A stretch of 64,000 bases of DNA from Pseudomonas viciae (lineage in GTDB: Bacteria; Pseudomonadota; Gammaproteobacteria; Pseudomonadales; Pseudomonadaceae): NCBI RefSeq assembly GCF_004786035.1, contig NZ_CP035088.1, positions 1,524,001-1,588,000 on the forward strand. The letters run 5' to 3'. Below the pieces are notes generated by a model. That model was not told the origin of the DNA. It ran no database searches and saw only the letters and a program-made list of their open reading frames with translations. The number at the start of each line of letters is the position of its first letter. Within the stretch, counting starts at the first letter, position 1. The position numbers were made by a program, and so were the translations under genes. Below, piece after piece: positions 63,414-64,000 of the stretch.

Positions 63414-63974
63414 TTACATTGGGTTTTGTGGGCGCCACGGTTCTATCAGTGCATCCAGGTTCATCGCATCGGCGAAGTCCAGGAACTGATCGCGCAGCCA
63501 ACTGATCTGGGTACCGGCCGGCAGTGTCACGGTGAACGTGGCGTTGAGCATGGTGCCGCCGGTTTGCGGCGCCTGATAGGTGTCGCAGGTCAGGTTTTCC
63601 AGTTCGACCTGGTGGTCCATGAAAAACTGGCACAGCTCGTTGATGATGTCCGGCCGGTAGGCCGAGCTTACATAGGCCACGTAGGGCAGGGCCTGGGGAC
63701 GGTTCTCCAGGGCGGCGCTGCGCACCACGTTGACGGTGAAGGCGTGCTTCTTGGCCAGCAGCGGCAGGCTGCCTTCCAGGCGGGCCAGGGCATCCCAGCT
63801 ACCGGAGATTTCGAGCACGAGCGCACTGCATTCGCCATGGCGGGTCAGGCGTGAGGTTACGACGGCGCAGCGATTTTCATGGCTGGCGCGGCACAGGACG
63901 TTAGTCAGCTCCATGGGGTTGGCGCCAAGGGCACTGATAACAAGGAATTGTTCGCGGACTGTGGGGGTGGACAT
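63414..63974 (-). CDS. gcvR: Glycine cleavage system transcriptional repressor GcvR (ACT domains)
   Basis: A 186-residue cytosolic protein made of two ACT domains (about 8-80 and 92-170), beginning TVREQFLVISALGANPMELTN. In enteric bacteria GcvR binds GcvA and modulates gcv operon expression according to glycine. No DNA-binding domain is present. It is upstream of bcp, the usual Pseudomonas order. Confidence 0.9.
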   Translation of the reverse strand: MSTPTVREQFLVISALGANPMELTNVLCRASHENRCAVVTSRLTRHGECSALVLEISGSWDALARLEGSLPLLAKKHAFTVNVVRSAALENRPQALPYVAYVSSAYRPDIINELCQFFMDHQVELENLTCDTYQAPQTGGTMLNATFTVTLPAGTQISWLRDQFLDFADAMNLDALIEPWRPQNPM

Positions 63975-64000
63975 GCAGCATTCCTAAAGCGATGAGCGGT

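Overview
The window is a contiguous piece of a Pseudomonas chromosome, most likely a member of the P. fluorescens group. Evidence: high-GC coding sequence throughout, an algU-mucA-mucB-mucD cluster without mucC, phaG, olsBA, sdhE/ygfX/nadB, bcp-gcvR, a FosA close to the intrinsic pseudomonad enzyme, and many copies of fluorescens-type REP doublets whose arms read roughly GTGGGAGCGGGCTTGCTCGC. There is no phage, insertion sequence, integron or CRISPR array. It is core and near-core chromosome with a few accessory genes.

Layout. 1-8.6 kb: an ArsR-controlled MFS exporter divergent from acpH; the ornithine-lipid pair olsB-olsA; a periplasmic serine hydrolase with a small partner; a YceI protein and a ClsB-type cardiolipin synthase. 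8.6-16 kb: periplasmic beta-glucosidase bglX, a LemA lipoprotein with two TPM-domain proteins, a methyltransferase, a DJ-1/PfpI protein and a YegP protein. 16-23 kb: a SIR2-like DUF4917 protein, an iron-dependent alcohol dehydrogenase behind a probable ANR box, an alpha-oxoamine-synthase/MFS pair, fosA and a PAS-GAF-GGDEF diguanylate cyclase. 23-31.7 kb: stress-type genes, small lipoprotein, hicAB toxin-antitoxin, LysE/Lrp pair, tRNA-Gly(CCC), phaG, and a degenerate-GGDEF/CWC/RsuA operon.

31.7-41.8 kb holds the most informative block. It is an operon of seven genes on the minus strand: ABC binding protein, permease and ATPase, two DUF1989 proteins, a 1213-residue carboxylase usually named urea carboxylase, and allophanate hydrolase. 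Its leader contains a clear guanidine-I (ykkC) riboswitch downstream of a good sigma-54 promoter match. The operon therefore most likely imports guanidine and converts it through carboxyguanidine and allophanate to ammonia under nitrogen control. The carboxylase gene carries a complete 90-bp REP doublet inserted in frame between two domains, adding 30 residues; a second REP doublet lies just upstream of the same gene.

42-55.5 kb: a Tyr/Pro-rich lipoprotein, 3-hydroxyisobutyryl-CoA hydrolase, ung, a tripartite tricarboxylate transport locus (tctCBA plus an AbrB-family membrane protein) divergent from its tctDE two-component system, an HDOD protein, ygfZ, sdhE-ygfX and nadB. 55.5-64 kb: the AlgU envelope-stress regulon core (algU-mucA-mucB-mucD) with a probable AlgU-dependent promoter, then BepA-like protease, a TusA-like protein, a PerM-like permease, bcp and gcvR.

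Starts were moved inward from the longest reading frame where a Shine-Dalgarno sequence, family length or overlap with the upstream gene decided it. All family names come from reading the translated sequences; no database search was run.
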